Assembly: GCF_002000085.1 (NCBI RefSeq)
Contig: NZ_MUZU01000017.1
Location: 1 to 62,219, forward strand
Source: Pseudocolwellia agarivorans
GTDB taxonomy: Bacteria; Pseudomonadota; Gammaproteobacteria; Enterobacterales; Alteromonadaceae
Direction of reading: 5' to 3'
Length of the DNA stretch: 62,219 bases
Below are positions 62,205 through 62,219 of the stretch, piece after piece. Numbering within the stretch: the first letter of the stretch is position 1; the number at the start of each line of letters is the position of its first letter. A program made the translations under genes and the position numbers. The notes beneath the pieces are model-generated. The model saw only the letters and a program-made list of their open reading frames with translations. It was not told where the DNA came from and did not search any database.

Positions 62205-62219
62205 TGTATGGTACAACAA

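Overview
The window looks like a chromosomal segment of an AT-rich marine gammaproteobacterium, probably of the order Alteromonadales (Colwellia/Thalassotalea/Pseudoalteromonas-like). This is inferred from the housekeeping genes (pyrC, the yejK-yejL-yejM cluster, hppD, tRNA-Pro), the low GC, the catabolic gene repertoire and a sedentary integron array. No 16S rRNA or other decisive marker is present.

Layout. 0-17 kb is ordinary chromosome: a MarC-type membrane protein, an orphan HicB, 4-hydroxyphenylpyruvate dioxygenase, a stand-alone tyrosine recombinase, a LysR regulator, an HPP-family membrane operon, a decayed 0.9-kb patch, a STAS/cytochrome c pair, a secreted M23 peptidase joined to a pterin-synthase-like gene and pyrC, yejK/yejL/yejM and tRNA-Pro(GGG). 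17-48 kb is a large catabolic island. It holds a methyltransferase operon, an isochorismatase-fold hydrolase with two polysaccharide-deacetylase-fold proteins, DUF1838, hotdog thioesterase, enoyl-CoA hydratase, VOC and cupin proteins, a TonB receptor, two related four-to-five-helix membrane proteins, an alkene-reductase-like MDR, GST, AhpD-like protein, HMG-CoA-lyase-like and CaiB-like genes, a LeuCD-like pair in an operon with an FAD oxidase, GntR/MerR/MarR regulators, an MFS carrier and a DOPA-dioxygenase-like protein. Several promoters here share a palindrome TTGAC-N4-GTCAA and an AT-rich box starting CCTATTG, so the island looks like one regulon. The substrate is not evident; the enzymes suggest uptake of a small organic (possibly N-containing, cyclic or aromatic) compound, hydrolysis and oxidation, and then breakdown as CoA thioesters.

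48-52.5 kb is a mixed stretch (DUF900 hydrolase, ankyrin protein, NrtS-like protein) that ends in an IS110-family element with a candidate bridge RNA in its left non-coding part. 52.5 kb to the right edge is the distal part of a chromosomal integron cassette array: 15 attC sites (one split by an IS3-family element) plus one attC remnant, with cassette genes all on the minus strand. The integrase gene and attI must therefore lie beyond the right edge.

The most interesting items are in the array. One cassette carries a two-gene unit, a class III nucleotide cyclase followed by a small multi-helix membrane protein, that matches the organisation of Pycsar anti-phage systems. Four cassettes have no ORF but belong to one sequence family and share a nested hairpin whose stem pairs change in a compensatory way between copies, suggesting a conserved structured RNA (or folded single-stranded DNA) spread as cassettes. 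Other cassettes encode a secreted HExxH metalloprotease-like protein, a trypco2-like protein, small membrane proteins and a lipoprotein, one of them frameshifted.
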